A DNA stretch of 64,000 nt. Source: Corynebacterium kalinowskii. Lineage in GTDB: Bacteria > Actinomycetota > Actinomycetes > Mycobacteriales > Mycobacteriaceae. The position numbers were made by a program, and so were the translations under genes. The notes under the pieces are model-generated. The model did no database searches. It saw nothing but the letters and a program-made list of their open reading frames with translations, and had not been told where the DNA came from. The stretch lies in the NCBI RefSeq assembly GCF_009734385.1, contig NZ_CP046452.1, positions 1,426,001-1,490,000 of the forward strand, read 5' to 3'. Each line of letters opens with the position of its first letter. Within the stretch, counting starts at the first letter, position 1. Shown in pieces: positions 1 through 8,790 of this stretch.

Positions 1-1125
1 AAGCAAACGCTCGTAGCGTTCCTGAACGATCTCTTTCGGAATCTGCTGATCATACTCAGCAGCTGGCGTTCCCGGACGCGGACTGTATTGGAAGGTGTAT
101 GCGCTGGTAAAGCGGGCCTTTTCGACGACATCCAGCGTTGCTTGGAAATCCTCTTCGGTCTCGCCTGGAAAACCAACAATAATGTCCGTGGTGATCGAGG
201 CGTGCGGGATCTTCGCGCGCACCTCCTCCAAAATTCCGAGGAACTTTTTCGAACGGTACGAACGCTTCATATCCTTCAGCACTTTGTCCGAACCGGACTG
301 CAGTGGCATATGCAGCTGAGGGCAGATGTTGGGAGTTTCCGCCATGGCATCAATGACATCGGAGGTAAATTCGGCCGGGTGCGGGCTGGTGAATCGCACA
401 CGTTCGAGGCCCTCAATGTCACCACAGGCCCGCAGCAGTTTAGAAAAGGCACTGCGATCGCGTTCCATATCTGGATCGACAAAGTTCACGCCGTAGGCAT
501 TGACGTTTTGGCCAAGCAACGTAACCTCTGACACGCCTTGATCGACCAAAGCTTGCACTTCGGCCAAAATGTCACCGGGACGGCGATCGACCTCCTTGCC
601 ACGCAAAGACGGCACGATACAAAATGTGCACGTGTTATTGCAGCCGACGGAAACGCTGACCCACCCCGCATAAGCGGACTCGCGCTTAGCTGGCAGCACT
701 GAAGGAAACTGCTCCAGGGCATCAACGATCTCAACCTGCGCCTTATTGTTATGTGCAGCGCGGCCCAGCAGCGCAGGAAGCGATCCGATGTTGTGCGTGC
801 CAAAAACAACGTCCACCCACGGCGCCTTTTTCACCACGGTGTCCTTGTCCTTTTGAGCCAGGCAACCACCGACGGCGATCTGCATGTCCGGTCGGCTTTC
901 TTTCAGCGCCCGCAGGCTTCCTAGGGTGCCGTAGAGACGCTGATCGGCATTCTCTCGCACCGCACAGGTGTTGAACACTATGAGGTCTGGATCGTTGCCT
1001 TCGGCCACGGGAGCGTAGCCGGCATCCTCGAGCAAGCCGGAGAGACGCTCGGAATCGTGTACGTTCATCTGGCACCCGAAGGTGCGAACTTCGTACGTTC
1101 TTGCTTGAGTTATTTGCTCCACCAC
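1..1125 (-). CDS. miaB: tRNA-2-methylthio-N6-dimethylallyladenosine synthase MiaB, 3' part cut by the window edge
   Basis: Radical-SAM methylthiotransferase that adds a methylthio group to i6A37 of tRNAs reading UNN codons. The frame is open from a GTG at 1125 (or the next codon, GTG at 1122) down to base 1, giving 375 codons of a protein usually about 500 aa, so the C-terminal TRAM region lies outside the window. The N-terminal domain shows its three cluster cysteines in [15 protein letters not shown] and GGCLAQ. The radical-SAM motif CNNTCTFC (C-x3-C-x2-C) follows. No convincing SD precedes the start, so the exact start is uncertain. It is transcribed away from gluA. The identity is secure. 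Confidence 0.93.
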   Translation of the reverse strand, partial: MVEQITQARTYEVRTFGCQMNVHDSERLSGLLEDAGYAPVAEGNDPDLIVFNTCAVRENADQRLYGTLGSLRALKESRPDMQIAVGGCLAQKDKDTVVKKAPWVDVVFGTHNIGSLPALLGRAAHNNKAQVEIVDALEQFPSVLPAKRESAYAGWVSVSVGCNNTCTFCIVPSLRGKEVDRRPGDILAEVQALVDQGVSEVTLLGQNVNAYGVNFVDPDMERDRSAFSKLLRACGDIEGLERVRFTSPHPAEFTSDVIDAMAETPNICPQLHMPLQSGSDKVLKDMKRSYRSKKFLGILEEVRAKIPHASITTDIIVGFPGETEEDFQATLDVVEKARFTSAYTFQYSPRPGTPAAEYDQQIPKEIVQERYERLL

Positions 1126-1262
1126 GATTGGACAGTCTAACGCCGGGATTCACTGCGCCTAAATCGGGCACTCCTGAACCGGAGTTTGCGAGATTTGCAT
1201 AACAACTTCACAAATTGGCCGAATTGTGTCATTCTAAGTTTTCTTTGTGACCCTCGTTACCT

Positions 1263-1268
1263 TATAGT
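1263..1268 (+). promoter_or_regulatory. -10 box of gluA, probable leaderless start
   Basis: TATAGT lies 6 nt before the ATG at 1275, so the predicted transcript begins at or next to the start codon. No SD precedes this ATG or the in-frame ATGs at 1287 and 1299. A recognisable -35 is weak (TTCTTT near 1241). Confidence 0.55.
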
Positions 1269-1274
1269 GTGTGC

Positions 1275-2027
1275 ATGACTAGTGACATGAACCACACGAT
1301 GATCTCAATTCAGGGTGTGAACAAGTACTTCGATGACTTTCATGCATTGAAGGACATCAACCTGGAAATCCCAAAAGGACAGGTCGTTGTCGTGCTCGGA
1401 CCATCCGGCTCCGGTAAATCCACGCTCTGCCGCACCATCAACCGCCTCGAGACCATCGATGAAGGCAAGATCTTCATCGACGGAAAACTTCTGCCAGAAG
1501 AAGGCAAGGATCTGGCCCGGCTGCGCGCAGATGTTGGCATGTGTTTCCAGTCCTTCAACCTTTTCCCACACCTGACCATCAAGGAAAATGTCTCGCTGGC
1601 TCCCCGCAAGGTACGCAAGCTGGACAAAGTAGAGGCAGACAAGCAAGCACTTAAGCTGCTGGAGCGCGTAGGCATCGCAGCGCAAGCTGACAAGTACCCA
1701 GCCCAGCTCTCCGGCGGCCAGCAGCAGCGCGTGGCGATCGCCCGCGCCTTGGCAATGAACCCAAAGATCATGCTGTTCGATGAGCCGACCTCTGCTCTTG
1801 ACCCAGAAATGGTAAATGAAGTCCTCGAGGTAATGACCGACCTTGCTAAGGAAGGCATGACGATGGTGTGCGTAACCCACGAGATGGGTTTCGCCCGCAA
1901 AGCTGCGCACCGAATTCTCTTCATGGCCGACGGCACCCTCGTGGAAGACACCGACCCGGAGTCCTTCTTCACCAACCCACAGTCTGAACGCGCCAAGGAC
2001 TTCCTCGGCAAGATCCTCGGACACTAG
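1275..2027 (+). CDS. gluA: Glutamate ABC transporter ATP-binding protein GluA
   Basis: ATPase of the GluABCD glutamate importer, at the cytoplasmic face of the membrane. All ABC motifs are present: Walker A GPSGSGKST, Q-loop CFQSFNLFPH, signature LSGGQQQRVAIARAL, Walker B IMLFDEPTSALD and switch histidine in CVTHEMG. The length of about 250 aa is normal for polar amino acid ATPases. ATG 1275 is chosen because a -10 hexamer sits just upstream and no ribosome site supports the later ATGs. It is followed 11 nt later by gluB. The closest remembered relative is C. glutamicum GluA, which matches along its whole length. Confidence 0.93.
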   Translation: MTSDMNHTMISIQGVNKYFDDFHALKDINLEIPKGQVVVVLGPSGSGKSTLCRTINRLETIDEGKIFIDGKLLPEEGKDLARLRADVGMCFQSFNLFPHLTIKENVSLAPRKVRKLDKVEADKQALKLLERVGIAAQADKYPAQLSGGQQQRVAIARALAMNPKIMLFDEPTSALDPEMVNEVLEVMTDLAKEGMTMVCVTHEMGFARKAAHRILFMADGTLVEDTDPESFFTNPQSERAKDFLGKILGH

Positions 2028-2038
2028 GGAGTCCAACA

Positions 2039-2914
2039 ATGAATCTCCTTCGAGCCTGCGTAACGACGGTCACCGCCGTCGCCACGCTCATGTCCCTCGC
2101 TGCGTGTGGTAGCTCCGAACCCCGCAGTGTACTTAGCAGCATCGAAGCCGGAAAGGTCATCTTGGGCACCAAATACGACCAGCCTGGCCTCGGACTGCGC
2201 CACCCGGACAAATCTATGTCCGGAATCGACGTAGACATCGCCACCTACGTGGTCAATTCCATTGCGGACGAGCACGGTTGGGCACACCCCGAGATCACCT
2301 GGCGCGAGACCCCATCAGCGCAGCGTGAGACCCTCATCAAGAACGGCGAGGTGGACATGATTACTGCGACATACTCCATCAACGCCAACCGAGCGAAAGC
2401 CGTCAGCTTTGGCGGTCCGTACCTGGTCACTCACCAAGCCCTCCTCGTACGTAACGACGATCATTCGCTCGACGAACTCGCAGACCTCGCCAACGGTCGC
2501 AAACTTTGCTCCGTGACTGGTTCCACCCCTGCCCAGAAGATTAAGGCAGAACTGCCCGAAGTCCAGCTCCAGGAGTACGATTCCTATTCTTCATGTGTCG
2601 AGGCCCTGCACCAGAAGAAGGTCGATGCTTTGACCACAGATGCCACGATTCTCGGTGGCTTCGCAGCCCAGTACGAAGGCGAATTCCGCGTGGTGGCAAT
2701 GAACAAAGCCGACGGCAAGCCATTTACCAACGAGCGTTATGGCATCGGCCACGCTAAGGGAGACAGTGCATCCACCGAGGCGATCAACAAAGCCCTGGAA
2801 AAGATGTACGCGGACGGTTCCTTCGACCGGATTATGACAGAAAACCTCGGCGAAGACGCCAAGGTCGTCGAACAAGGCAAACCAGGCGACCTTTCCTTCC
2901 TGGATGCCAAGTAG
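2039..2914 (+). CDS. gluB: Glutamate-binding lipoprotein GluB
   Basis: Extracytoplasmic solute-binding protein (SBP_bac_3 family) that captures glutamate for GluCD. The N-terminus is a short basic segment and hydrophobic core ending in the lipobox SLAAC, with lipidation at Cys23. After cleavage the protein begins CGSSEP. The mature part has the family features GIDVDIATYV near the front and a DxxTADATI-like hinge (VDALTTDATILGG). Length 291 aa is typical. It lies in the gluABCD operon, 13 nt before gluC. Confidence 0.92.
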   Translation: MNLLRACVTTVTAVATLMSLAACGSSEPRSVLSSIEAGKVILGTKYDQPGLGLRHPDKSMSGIDVDIATYVVNSIADEHGWAHPEITWRETPSAQRETLIKNGEVDMITATYSINANRAKAVSFGGPYLVTHQALLVRNDDHSLDELADLANGRKLCSVTGSTPAQKIKAELPEVQLQEYDSYSSCVEALHQKKVDALTTDATILGGFAAQYEGEFRVVAMNKADGKPFTNERYGIGHAKGDSASTEAINKALEKMYADGSFDRIMTENLGEDAKVVEQGKPGDLSFLDAK

Positions 2915-2927
2915 TTAGGGATACATC

Positions 2928-3611
2928 ATGGACACCTTATGGACCGACCTGGAACCCAAACTCATCTTGGCATTCTGGGTCACAATCAAACTCACTTTCT
3001 TCGCAGCCCTCGGCTCGATGGCGCTGGGCACCGTTCTCACTGCTATGCGAGTCTCTCCCGTCTCATTTCTGCGCAACGTGTCAACGATCTACATCAACAC
3101 GGTGCGAAACACGCCGCTGACACTCATCGTGCTGTTTTGCTCTGTGGGGCTATACCAAAACTTGGGACTGACCCTCGCCCCGGAAAATGACAACTTCATT
3201 AAGAACAACAACTTCTGGCTGGCAGTCCTTGGTTTTGTGCTCTATACCTCCACCTTCGTCGCTGAATCGCTGCGTTCAGGCATCAATACCGTCCACTTTG
3301 GCCAGGCCGAAGCAGCACGTTCGCTGGGCTTGAGTTTTCCGCAGATCTTCAGCGAGATCATTTTCCCGCAGGCATTGCGTGCGGCCATCGTCCCGCTGGG
3401 CAACACCCTCATTGCTTTAACTAAGAACACGACCATCGCGTCGGTTATCGGCGTGGCTGAGGCTTCCCTGCTGATGAAGTCGACGATCGAAAACCATGCC
3501 AACCAGCTTTTCCTCGTGTTCGGCATCTTTGCACTGGGATTCATCATTCTTACCCTCCCGATGGGGCTCGCCGTCGGTTCGCTCTCCACTCGATTGGCGG
3601 TGAAGAAGTAA
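2928..3611 (+). CDS. gluC: Glutamate ABC transporter permease GluC
   Basis: Inner-membrane permease of the glutamate importer (BPD_transp_1, His/Glu/Gln/Arg/opine type). It is 227 aa with about five hydrophobic segments. The cytoplasmic EAA loop that docks the ATPase is visible as EAARSLGLSFPQIFSEIIFP (residues about 127-146). It is preceded by AGGGATACATC upstream of the ATG and is immediately followed by gluD, whose ATG directly abuts the gluC TAA stop, consistent with coupled translation of two permease subunits that assemble as a heterodimer. Confidence 0.92.
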   Translation: MDTLWTDLEPKLILAFWVTIKLTFFAALGSMALGTVLTAMRVSPVSFLRNVSTIYINTVRNTPLTLIVLFCSVGLYQNLGLTLAPENDNFIKNNNFWLAVLGFVLYTSTFVAESLRSGINTVHFGQAEAARSLGLSFPQIFSEIIFPQALRAAIVPLGNTLIALTKNTTIASVIGVAEASLLMKSTIENHANQLFLVFGIFALGFIILTLPMGLAVGSLSTRLAVKK

Positions 3612-4556
3612 ATGTCTTCCTCCGTACGCGCAACAGTCCTCTACGATGCTCCCGGCCCCAAGGGTCGACGACTCAACACCATCATCACTGCCGTCTCAGG
3701 TCTAGTCGCTCTTGCCGCATTGGTGTGGATCTTCAAGATCCTCGGCGACAACGGCCAACTCGTGGCTGAAAAGTGGACTCCATTCCTGAAGTCCACCACC
3801 TGGACTACCTACTTGCTACCTGGCCTCATTGGAACTTTGAAGGCAGCAGTGTTCTCCGTGGTGCTGGCCATTGTCATCGGTGTTGCCCTGGGACTCGGAC
3901 GCCTTTCAGAAGTCGCACTCATTCGCTGGTTCTGCGGCGTCATCGTCGAGTTCTTCCGCGCAATTCCAGTGCTGTTGCTCATGATCTTCGCTTACCAGCT
4001 CTTTGCCAAGTACGCGGTATTCCCGTCCAGCCAGCTGGCTTTTGCAGCAGTGGTATTCGGTCTAACTATGTACAACGGCTCCGTGATCGCCGAAATCTTG
4101 CGATCCGGAATTAATTCGCTACCCAAGGGTCAGGTCGAGGCCGCTCGCGCACTGGGAATGACCCACCGCCAGACGATGTGGTCAATCCTGCTCCCCCAGT
4201 CTGTAGCCGCAATGCTCCCTGCTCTGATCTCCCAGATGGTCATCGCGATCAAGGACTCTGCGCTTGGCTACCAGCTCGGCTACATCGAGGTCGTTCGCAG
4301 CGGTATGCAGTCCGCTTCCTACTACCGCAACTTCCTCGCGGCGCTCGTGGTAACCGCAATTGTCATGATCATCATCAACTACGCCCTCACCAACTTGGCG
4401 GAGCGCATCGAACGCCAGTTGCGTGCTGGCCGCGCTCGTAAGAATATTCTGGCAAAGGTTCCGGAACATCCAGACCAAGGACTGGAGACCAAGGACCAAG
4501 CGACTGTCGACTGGCACGATCCACACCACAAGGATCTGCGTTCAACCGCGGAGTAA
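3612..4556 (+). CDS. gluD: Glutamate ABC transporter permease GluD
   Basis: Second permease of the glutamate importer. It is 314 aa, longer than GluC because of an N-terminal extension of about 60 residues and a charged C-terminal tail of about 45 residues rich in Lys, Asp and Gln (from [12 protein letters not shown]). The EAA loop reads [20 protein letters not shown]. The ATG abuts the gluC stop codon. It is the last gene of the operon; a hairpin follows in the gap to convergent recX. Its assignment as GluD rests on position and the paired permease family. Confidence 0.92.
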   Translation: MSSSVRATVLYDAPGPKGRRLNTIITAVSGLVALAALVWIFKILGDNGQLVAEKWTPFLKSTTWTTYLLPGLIGTLKAAVFSVVLAIVIGVALGLGRLSEVALIRWFCGVIVEFFRAIPVLLLMIFAYQLFAKYAVFPSSQLAFAAVVFGLTMYNGSVIAEILRSGINSLPKGQVEAARALGMTHRQTMWSILLPQSVAAMLPALISQMVIAIKDSALGYQLGYIEVVRSGMQSASYYRNFLAALVVTAIVMIIINYALTNLAERIERQLRAGRARKNILAKVPEHPDQGLETKDQATVDWHDPHHKDLRSTAE

Positions 4557-4566
4557 CGCAAGAATG

Positions 4567-4603
4567 AACCCGCTCCCTGCGTCTTTTACGCTCGGGGCGG
4601 GTT
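4567..4603. terminator. Hairpin between convergent gluD and recX
   Basis: AACCCGCTCC (4567-4576) pairs with GGGGCGGGTT (4594-4603) with one G-T wobble, loop about 17 nt. The T-tract is poor (TTTCGT), so termination strength is uncertain. It ends a few bases from the recX stop at 4607. Confidence 0.6.
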
Positions 4604-4606
4604 TCG

Positions 4607-5200
4607 TCATTCCTTGCCGATTTCCGTGAGCCGGTCATCGAGGGCCCGCTTTGCGACGCGATAGCTCAGCGACTCCCCATACCCCCGGCGGGCCAGCATT
4701 CCTACGATGCGGCGTAGGTGCTTGTCGTAGTCTTTGCGGTCAGTAGGCTGTGTGCGAATGGTGCGTGCCTTTTTGACGGCGAGTGTGATGGCGATTTCCG
4801 ACTCGTCTTCTTCACTGACTTGTTGAAGTGCCTCGTCCTTGATATCAGCACTGATGCCTTTTGCGTCGAGCTCCTGGCTCAGTGCTCTGCGCGATTTGCC
4901 TCGCAACTGGTGACGCTGTCTGACCCATTCACTGGCGAACGCGTAGTCATCGATGAGACCGGACCGCTCGAGGTCGTCGAGGACCTCCTGGATCAGACCC
5001 GACTCGAATTCGAGGCGGGCCAGCCTGGTGTCCAGTTCTGCACGAGACCGCGCCCGTTGATCGAGGAGCAATAAGGCGCGGTGCCTGACCTGCGCTTTCG
5101 CTTCCTCGTGGACACGATCAAACAGTGGCTCTCCGGTCGCGCTGGCGAGCTGTTCGCGCAGGGTCGCCAGCTTTGCCAACTTGTCCTCGTGGGTTGCCAT
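4607..5200 (-). CDS. recX: RecA regulatory protein RecX
   Basis: Small helical repeat protein that binds RecA filaments and modulates recombinase and co-protease activity. It is 197 aa, within the family range. Recognisable RecX features are RALLLLDQRARSRAELDTRL and DLERSGLIDDYAFASEWVRQR, followed by RGKSRRALSQELDAKGI. It lies 8 nt downstream of recA on the same strand, the standard recA-recX arrangement, so it is very likely co-transcribed with recA. Confidence 0.93.
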   Translation of the reverse strand: MATHEDKLAKLATLREQLASATGEPLFDRVHEEAKAQVRHRALLLLDQRARSRAELDTRLARLEFESGLIQEVLDDLERSGLIDDYAFASEWVRQRHQLRGKSRRALSQELDAKGISADIKDEALQQVSEEDESEIAITLAVKKARTIRTQPTDRKDYDKHLRRIVGMLARRGYGESLSYRVAKRALDDRLTEIGKE

Positions 5201-5208
5201 ACCCGTCT

Positions 5209-6336
5209 TTAGGCCTTGTCAGCAGCCGTCACTTCGTCGATATCGTCAAGATCGTCGAAGTCAACATTTGGCAGCACATCAATCGGCTCATCGGGCAGTA
5301 CGTCGTCCTTGGTGTCGTACTTGCCAAATCCGATCTTCTGGTAGATCTTGTCTTCCAGCTCGTCGGCAAGGTCCGGGTTTTCTTTCAAGTTGATGCGGAC
5401 CTTTTCCTTACCCTGCCCGAGCTGCTCTCCTTCATAGGTGAACCAGGATCCGGACTTCTTGATCACTCCGTTTTCCACCGCGAGATCAATGATGGAGGAT
5501 TCGCGGGAGATGCCCTCGCCGTAGATGATGTCGAATTCTGCGATCTTGAACGGTGGCGAAACCTTGTTCTTCACAACCTTCAGCTTGGTACGGTTACCAA
5601 TTGCATCTTGGCCGTCCTTGAGGGTTTGAATGCGACGGACGTCGCAACGCACGGAGGAGTAGAACTTCAGTGCCTTACCGCCGGTGGTGGTTTCCGGGGA
5701 GCCGAACATGACACCGATCTTCTCACGAAGCTGGTTGATGAAGATTGCCGTAGTACCAGAGTTGTACAGTGCGCCGGTCATCTTTCGCAGCGCCTGAGAC
5801 ATGAGGCGAGCCTGAAGACCGACGTGGGAATCGCCCATTTCGCCCTCGATTTCCGCCTTTGGCGTCAAAGCTGCGACAGAGTCAATGACGATGATGTCAA
5901 TAGCACCGGAACGAACCAGCATGTCGGCGATCTCCAGCGCCTGCTCGCCCGTGTCTGGCTGGGAAACGAGCAGCTGGTCGGTATCGACACCCAGTTTGCG
6001 GGCATAGTCCGGGTCAAGGGCGTGCTCGGCATCGATGAATGCCGCGATGCCGCCATTTCGCTGCGCTTGCGCAATGGCATGCAGCGCCACTGTGGTCTTA
6101 CCCGAAGATTCCGGACCATAGATCTCCACAATTCGACCACGGGGGAAACCGCCAATGCCCAACGCGATATCGATCGCGGTGTTGCCCGAGGAGATCACCT
6201 GAATGGGCGGCCGATTGTCGTCGCCAAGCCGCATGATGGCGCCCTTGCCGAAATCCTTCTCGATCATCGCCATAGCGGCTGCGAGAGCCTTCTCACGGTC
6301 GTTGCTAGGCGCAACTTTCGATTTCTTCGTTGCCAC
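5209..6336 (-). CDS. recA: DNA recombinase RecA
   Basis: Central strand-exchange ATPase and LexA co-protease. Walker A is GPESSGKTT, followed by the MAW-like region and DNA-binding loops ([22 protein letters not shown]). The tail is acidic ([11 protein letters not shown]). Three in-frame starts lie close together: TTG 6345, ATG 6342 and GTG 6336. The SD AAAGGA ends at 6346, so only GTG 6336 has normal spacing (9 nt). This gives MATKKSK and 375 aa. ATG 6342 remains possible. A LexA-like box lies about 140 nt upstream. Confidence 0.95.
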   Translation of the reverse strand: MATKKSKVAPSNDREKALAAAMAMIEKDFGKGAIMRLGDDNRPPIQVISSGNTAIDIALGIGGFPRGRIVEIYGPESSGKTTVALHAIAQAQRNGGIAAFIDAEHALDPDYARKLGVDTDQLLVSQPDTGEQALEIADMLVRSGAIDIIVIDSVAALTPKAEIEGEMGDSHVGLQARLMSQALRKMTGALYNSGTTAIFINQLREKIGVMFGSPETTTGGKALKFYSSVRCDVRRIQTLKDGQDAIGNRTKLKVVKNKVSPPFKIAEFDIIYGEGISRESSIIDLAVENGVIKKSGSWFTYEGEQLGQGKEKVRINLKENPDLADELEDKIYQKIGFGKYDTKDDVLPDEPIDVLPNVDFDDLDDIDEVTAADKA

Positions 6337-6394
6337 GTTCATCAATCCTTTAAGCGTAGAAAATTTTTGGGGTCTACTTAGTTAGACTGCTAAA

Positions 6395-6411
6395 GCAACC
6401 AAAAAGGTTGC
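6395..6411. promoter_or_regulatory. Inverted repeat in the recA leader
   Basis: GCAACC and GGTTGC flank an AAAAA loop, a perfect 6-bp inverted repeat about 60 nt upstream of the recA start. It could be an operator or an mRNA hairpin; no known regulator is matched. Confidence 0.35.
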
Positions 6412-6475
6412 AATTGCCGGCGAATTCCTTCAAGCATCACACTAGAACACCGATCGGACACACCCCGATCATACA

Positions 6476-6489
6476 CAAACAACTGTTCG
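6476..6489. promoter_or_regulatory. Candidate LexA (SOS) box upstream of recA
   Basis: CAAACAACTGTTCG matches the actinobacterial SOS consensus CGAACRNRYGTTCG at 12 of 14 positions, with the right half-site intact. It sits about 140 nt upstream of recA, a known LexA target. The family knowledge supports regulation; binding is inferred. Confidence 0.5.
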
Positions 6490-6523
6490 AATTTCCACCA
6501 TGTACCTTTAGCGTGTCCTCAGT

Positions 6524-6730
6524 TCAGTAATCCTCCCCCAACCAGCGGTTTTCTGGGATTTCGAAATCACGGCAGATCGCCCACCACACCTCGCGAACAT
6601 CAACGCCTTGTTCGATTGCCCGCTGCGGGGTTTGGCCGTACCCCGACAGCACATGGGATTCGATATGAAACTGCCCCAATGCCGAACCAAATTCGTCATT
6701 GACGAGCTGATGAAACTGGGCTAAACGCAT
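6524..6730 (-). CDS. DUF3046 family protein
   Basis: Small protein of 68 aa, function unknown, matching the actinobacterial DUF3046 family that is commonly found beside recA. Visible conserved parts are MRLAQFHQLVNDEFG at the start, AIEQGVDVREVWWAICRDFEIPENRW in the second half and an acidic end. ATG 6730 is chosen over GTG 6742 because the protein family begins MR[LM]xxF and a -10 hexamer TAGTGT lies 8 nt upstream, suggesting a leaderless mRNA. It is transcribed toward recA but separated from it by the recA regulatory region. Confidence 0.8.
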   Translation of the reverse strand: MRLAQFHQLVNDEFGSALGQFHIESHVLSGYGQTPQRAIEQGVDVREVWWAICRDFEIPENRWLGEDY

Positions 6731-6738
6731 GGCTATCA

Positions 6739-6744
6739 ACACTA
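6739..6744 (-). promoter_or_regulatory. -10 box of the DUF3046 gene, probable leaderless start
   Basis: TAGTGT read on the minus strand, 8 nt before ATG 6730; no SD precedes this start. Confidence 0.4.
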
Positions 6745-6770
6745 GTCGAGGACGCGCCCACCTTTCTGCT

Positions 6771-6797
6771 TTGACTCGGTCCCATGATTGCTAAAGT
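6771..6797 (+). promoter_or_regulatory. Promoter of bioYMN
   Basis: TTGACT (6771-6776) and TAAAGT (6792-6797) with a 15-nt spacer; transcription would start near 6804, just before the inverted repeat at 6815. Confidence 0.5.
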
Positions 6798-6814
6798 AAT
6801 GCACATCTACCGCC

Positions 6815-6831
6815 CTTAAACACCGTTTAAG
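6815..6831. promoter_or_regulatory. Candidate BioQ operator upstream of bioY
   Basis: CTTAAAC-ACC-GTTTAAG is a perfect 7-bp inverted repeat with a 3-nt centre. The BioQ repressor of Corynebacterium biotin genes binds TGAAC-N3-GTTAC, the same geometry and a closely related half-site. It lies just downstream of the predicted transcription start, where a bound repressor would block the polymerase. The BioQ assignment is an inference; bioQ is not in this window. Confidence 0.55.
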
Positions 6832-6866
6832 CGGTCTCTTGCTGTTCTCCAAAGGAGCCCTCTACT

Positions 6867-7421
6867 ATGTCTTCGTCCGCCATCCGCGACTTGGCCTATA
6901 TCGCTGTTTTTGCAGCCCTTATTATCGTGTTCGCTTTCGTCGCTATCCCTGTTGGTGCCGCGGGCGTGCCAATCGTCTTGCAAAACGCGATCATCATTCT
7001 CACCGGTCTCATCCTAGGTGGCAAGCGTGGAGTCGCTGCTGCTCTGCTGTTTCTCCTCGTCGGTTTGATCGGCCTTCCGGTGATGGCAGGTGGCCGTCAG
7101 CTCCTGCCAGCACTCGCAGGTCCAACAGTTGGATACATCGTCGGCTACGTCATTAGCCCGGCAGTCGCAGGCTTTCTTGCTTATCGACCAGCCGCATCTC
7201 GCAGCGGTCGCTTGGTCAACCTTGCTCTGGGTGGCGCGTTTGGCCTGATCACGCAGTACGTCTGCGGCGCGATTGGCCTCATGATCGTCACTTCCATGTC
7301 TCTCAATGCTGCCGCAGCCGCCCAGTTGCCATTCATCTTGCTGGATACCGTCAAGATCTGCATCATGGTCGCCATCGCTTCCGGCGTCCACGCTGCATTC
7401 CCAGCCCTTACGCGTCGCTAA
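6867..7421 (+). CDS. bioY: Biotin ECF transporter S component BioY
   Basis: Membrane-embedded biotin-binding subunit of the BioMNY energy-coupling-factor importer. It is 184 aa and almost entirely hydrophobic, with about six membrane segments. Family signatures are VPIVLQNAIIILTGLILGGKRG and the segment PVMAGGRQLLPALAGPTVGY. A good SD AAAGGAG (6851-6857) stands 9 nt before the ATG. It is the first gene of a compact operon, with bioM starting 3 nt after its stop. Regulation by biotin through the upstream inverted repeat is likely. Confidence 0.92.
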   Translation: MSSSAIRDLAYIAVFAALIIVFAFVAIPVGAAGVPIVLQNAIIILTGLILGGKRGVAAALLFLLVGLIGLPVMAGGRQLLPALAGPTVGYIVGYVISPAVAGFLAYRPAASRSGRLVNLALGGAFGLITQYVCGAIGLMIVTSMSLNAAAAAQLPFILLDTVKICIMVAIASGVHAAFPALTRR

Positions 7422-7424
7422 GCA

Positions 7425-8102
7425 ATGATCTCTTTTCGCGATGTCTCGGTCAGCTACGACCAGCGTGACGTGCTCCACGACATCACCCTGGAGCTCACCG
7501 AATCCCGCATCGGCATCATTGGTGCTAATGGGGGTGGCAAATCCACGCTCATCAGGCTAATCAATGGCCTGGGGTCGCCTACGTCTGGCACCGTGCTTGT
7601 CGACGGCCTCGATGTGTCTACTGATGGCCGAGCGGTGCGTCGCAATGTGGGCTTCGTCTTTTCCGACGCAGAGAACCAAATCGTGATGCCCACGGTGGCC
7701 GAGGATGTCGAATTCTCGCTGCGACGACTGAAGTTGCCGAAGGCTGAGCGTAGCGCCCGCGTTGACCAGATGCTGGAGCGGTTTGATCTTGCAGGTCACC
7801 GTGATGACTCACCGCACACGCTGTCCGGTGGACAGAAGCAACTCCTGGCTCTCGCAGCCGTTCTCATCATGGAGCCAAGCATCGTGATTGCTGATGAGCC
7901 GACCACACTCCTAGATCTGAAGAACCGGATGAAGATCAAGGCGGAGTTTGCCAAGTTACCGCAGCAGTTGATTGTGGTGACGCATGATCTGGATTTCGTG
8001 GCTGATTTCGACCGCGTGCTGTGTCTGGACGGCGGGACGATTGTCGCTGATGGGCAACCACACGAGGTCATCGCTACGTACGAACAGTTGATGGCGGAAT
8101 AG
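7425..8102 (+). CDS. bioM: Biotin ECF transporter ATPase BioM
   Basis: ABC ATPase (EcfA) of the biotin importer. Walker A is GANGGGKST, the signature is LSGGQKQLLALAAVL, Walker B is IVIADEPTTLLD and the switch is VTHDLD. It is 225 aa, the usual length for BioM, and only one ATPase gene is present, as in other BioMNY systems. The start lies 3 nt after the bioY stop and its stop codon directly abuts the bioN ATG, indicating tight coupling. Confidence 0.92.
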   Translation: MISFRDVSVSYDQRDVLHDITLELTESRIGIIGANGGGKSTLIRLINGLGSPTSGTVLVDGLDVSTDGRAVRRNVGFVFSDAENQIVMPTVAEDVEFSLRRLKLPKAERSARVDQMLERFDLAGHRDDSPHTLSGGQKQLLALAAVLIMEPSIVIADEPTTLLDLKNRMKIKAEFAKLPQQLIVVTHDLDFVADFDRVLCLDGGTIVADGQPHEVIATYEQLMAE

Positions 8103-8714
8103 ATGCTACAGGTACCTTTGGGCGCATACGTCCCTGGAGATACAGTTATTCATCGCACTCGGCCGGGTGTGAAATTCCTAGTTCTCATTTCGTTCGTGAT
8201 CATTACGGCTGTCTTCATCGAAACAGTCCCCTGGGCACTTGCTGCCTTTGTCATGCCTCTGCTTGGCTATCTCGTGGCTCGTATCCCAGTAAAAGTTGCC
8301 TGGACCCAGCTCACTCCCCCGTTTCCGATCTTGGCCATGCTCTTTGCCTTCCAGGTGTGGCAGTTGGGCTGGATGCAAGCCACCGTGATCATCGTGGTGA
8401 TCTATGCAGCTATTGCCGCGGCGACATTACTCACGCTCACCACAAGGGTCAGCGAAATGATGGACGCCGTCACTGCCGGTCTGGAACCACTGCGCCGATT
8501 CGGTGTTCCGGTAGATGCCATCGCCCTCGCAATCAGCCTGACGATTAGGCTCATCCCACTGCAGCTCGCGACCGTTCGCGAGGTTTTGGATGCTCGAAAG
8601 GCACGTGGCGCCGAGTTTTCCGTCCGCGCTTTCGGCACACCAGTCGTCATCCGGTCGATCAGACGCGCGGAAAGCATCGGCGACGCATTGATTGCTCGTG
8701 GAGTTGGCGACTAG
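8103..8714 (+). CDS. bioN: Biotin ECF transporter T component BioN
   Basis: Transmembrane coupling subunit (EcfT) that links BioM to BioY. It is 203 aa with an N-terminal GDTVIHRTRPGVKFLVL segment typical of the family, several membrane helices and two C-terminal Ala-Arg-Gly motifs (DARKARGAEF and IARGVGD) in the coupling-helix region that touches the ATPase. It directly follows bioM and closes the operon, followed by a strong hairpin. Confidence 0.92.
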   Translation: MLQVPLGAYVPGDTVIHRTRPGVKFLVLISFVIITAVFIETVPWALAAFVMPLLGYLVARIPVKVAWTQLTPPFPILAMLFAFQVWQLGWMQATVIIVVIYAAIAAATLLTLTTRVSEMMDAVTAGLEPLRRFGVPVDAIALAISLTIRLIPLQLATVREVLDARKARGAEFSVRAFGTPVVIRSIRRAESIGDALIARGVGD

Positions 8715-8732
8715 CCACAGAAAAGAAACAAA

Positions 8733-8778
8733 GGACCCGGCCCACCACTCCTTTACAGGAGCTAGTGGACCGGGTTCC
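8733..8778. terminator. Terminator between convergent bioN and pspA
   Basis: A long imperfect hairpin: GGACCCGG.CCAC..CTCCT on the left pairs with AGGAG..GTGG.CCGGGTTCC on the right, loop TTAC. It sits between convergent genes and probably works for both. Confidence 0.75.
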
Positions 8779-8790
8779 GGGCTTTATTAA

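Noticed and set aside
5125..6381. Open frame of 418 codons on the plus strand
   Set aside because: It lies antisense to recA and has no recognisable domain; an artefact of codon bias of the opposite strand.
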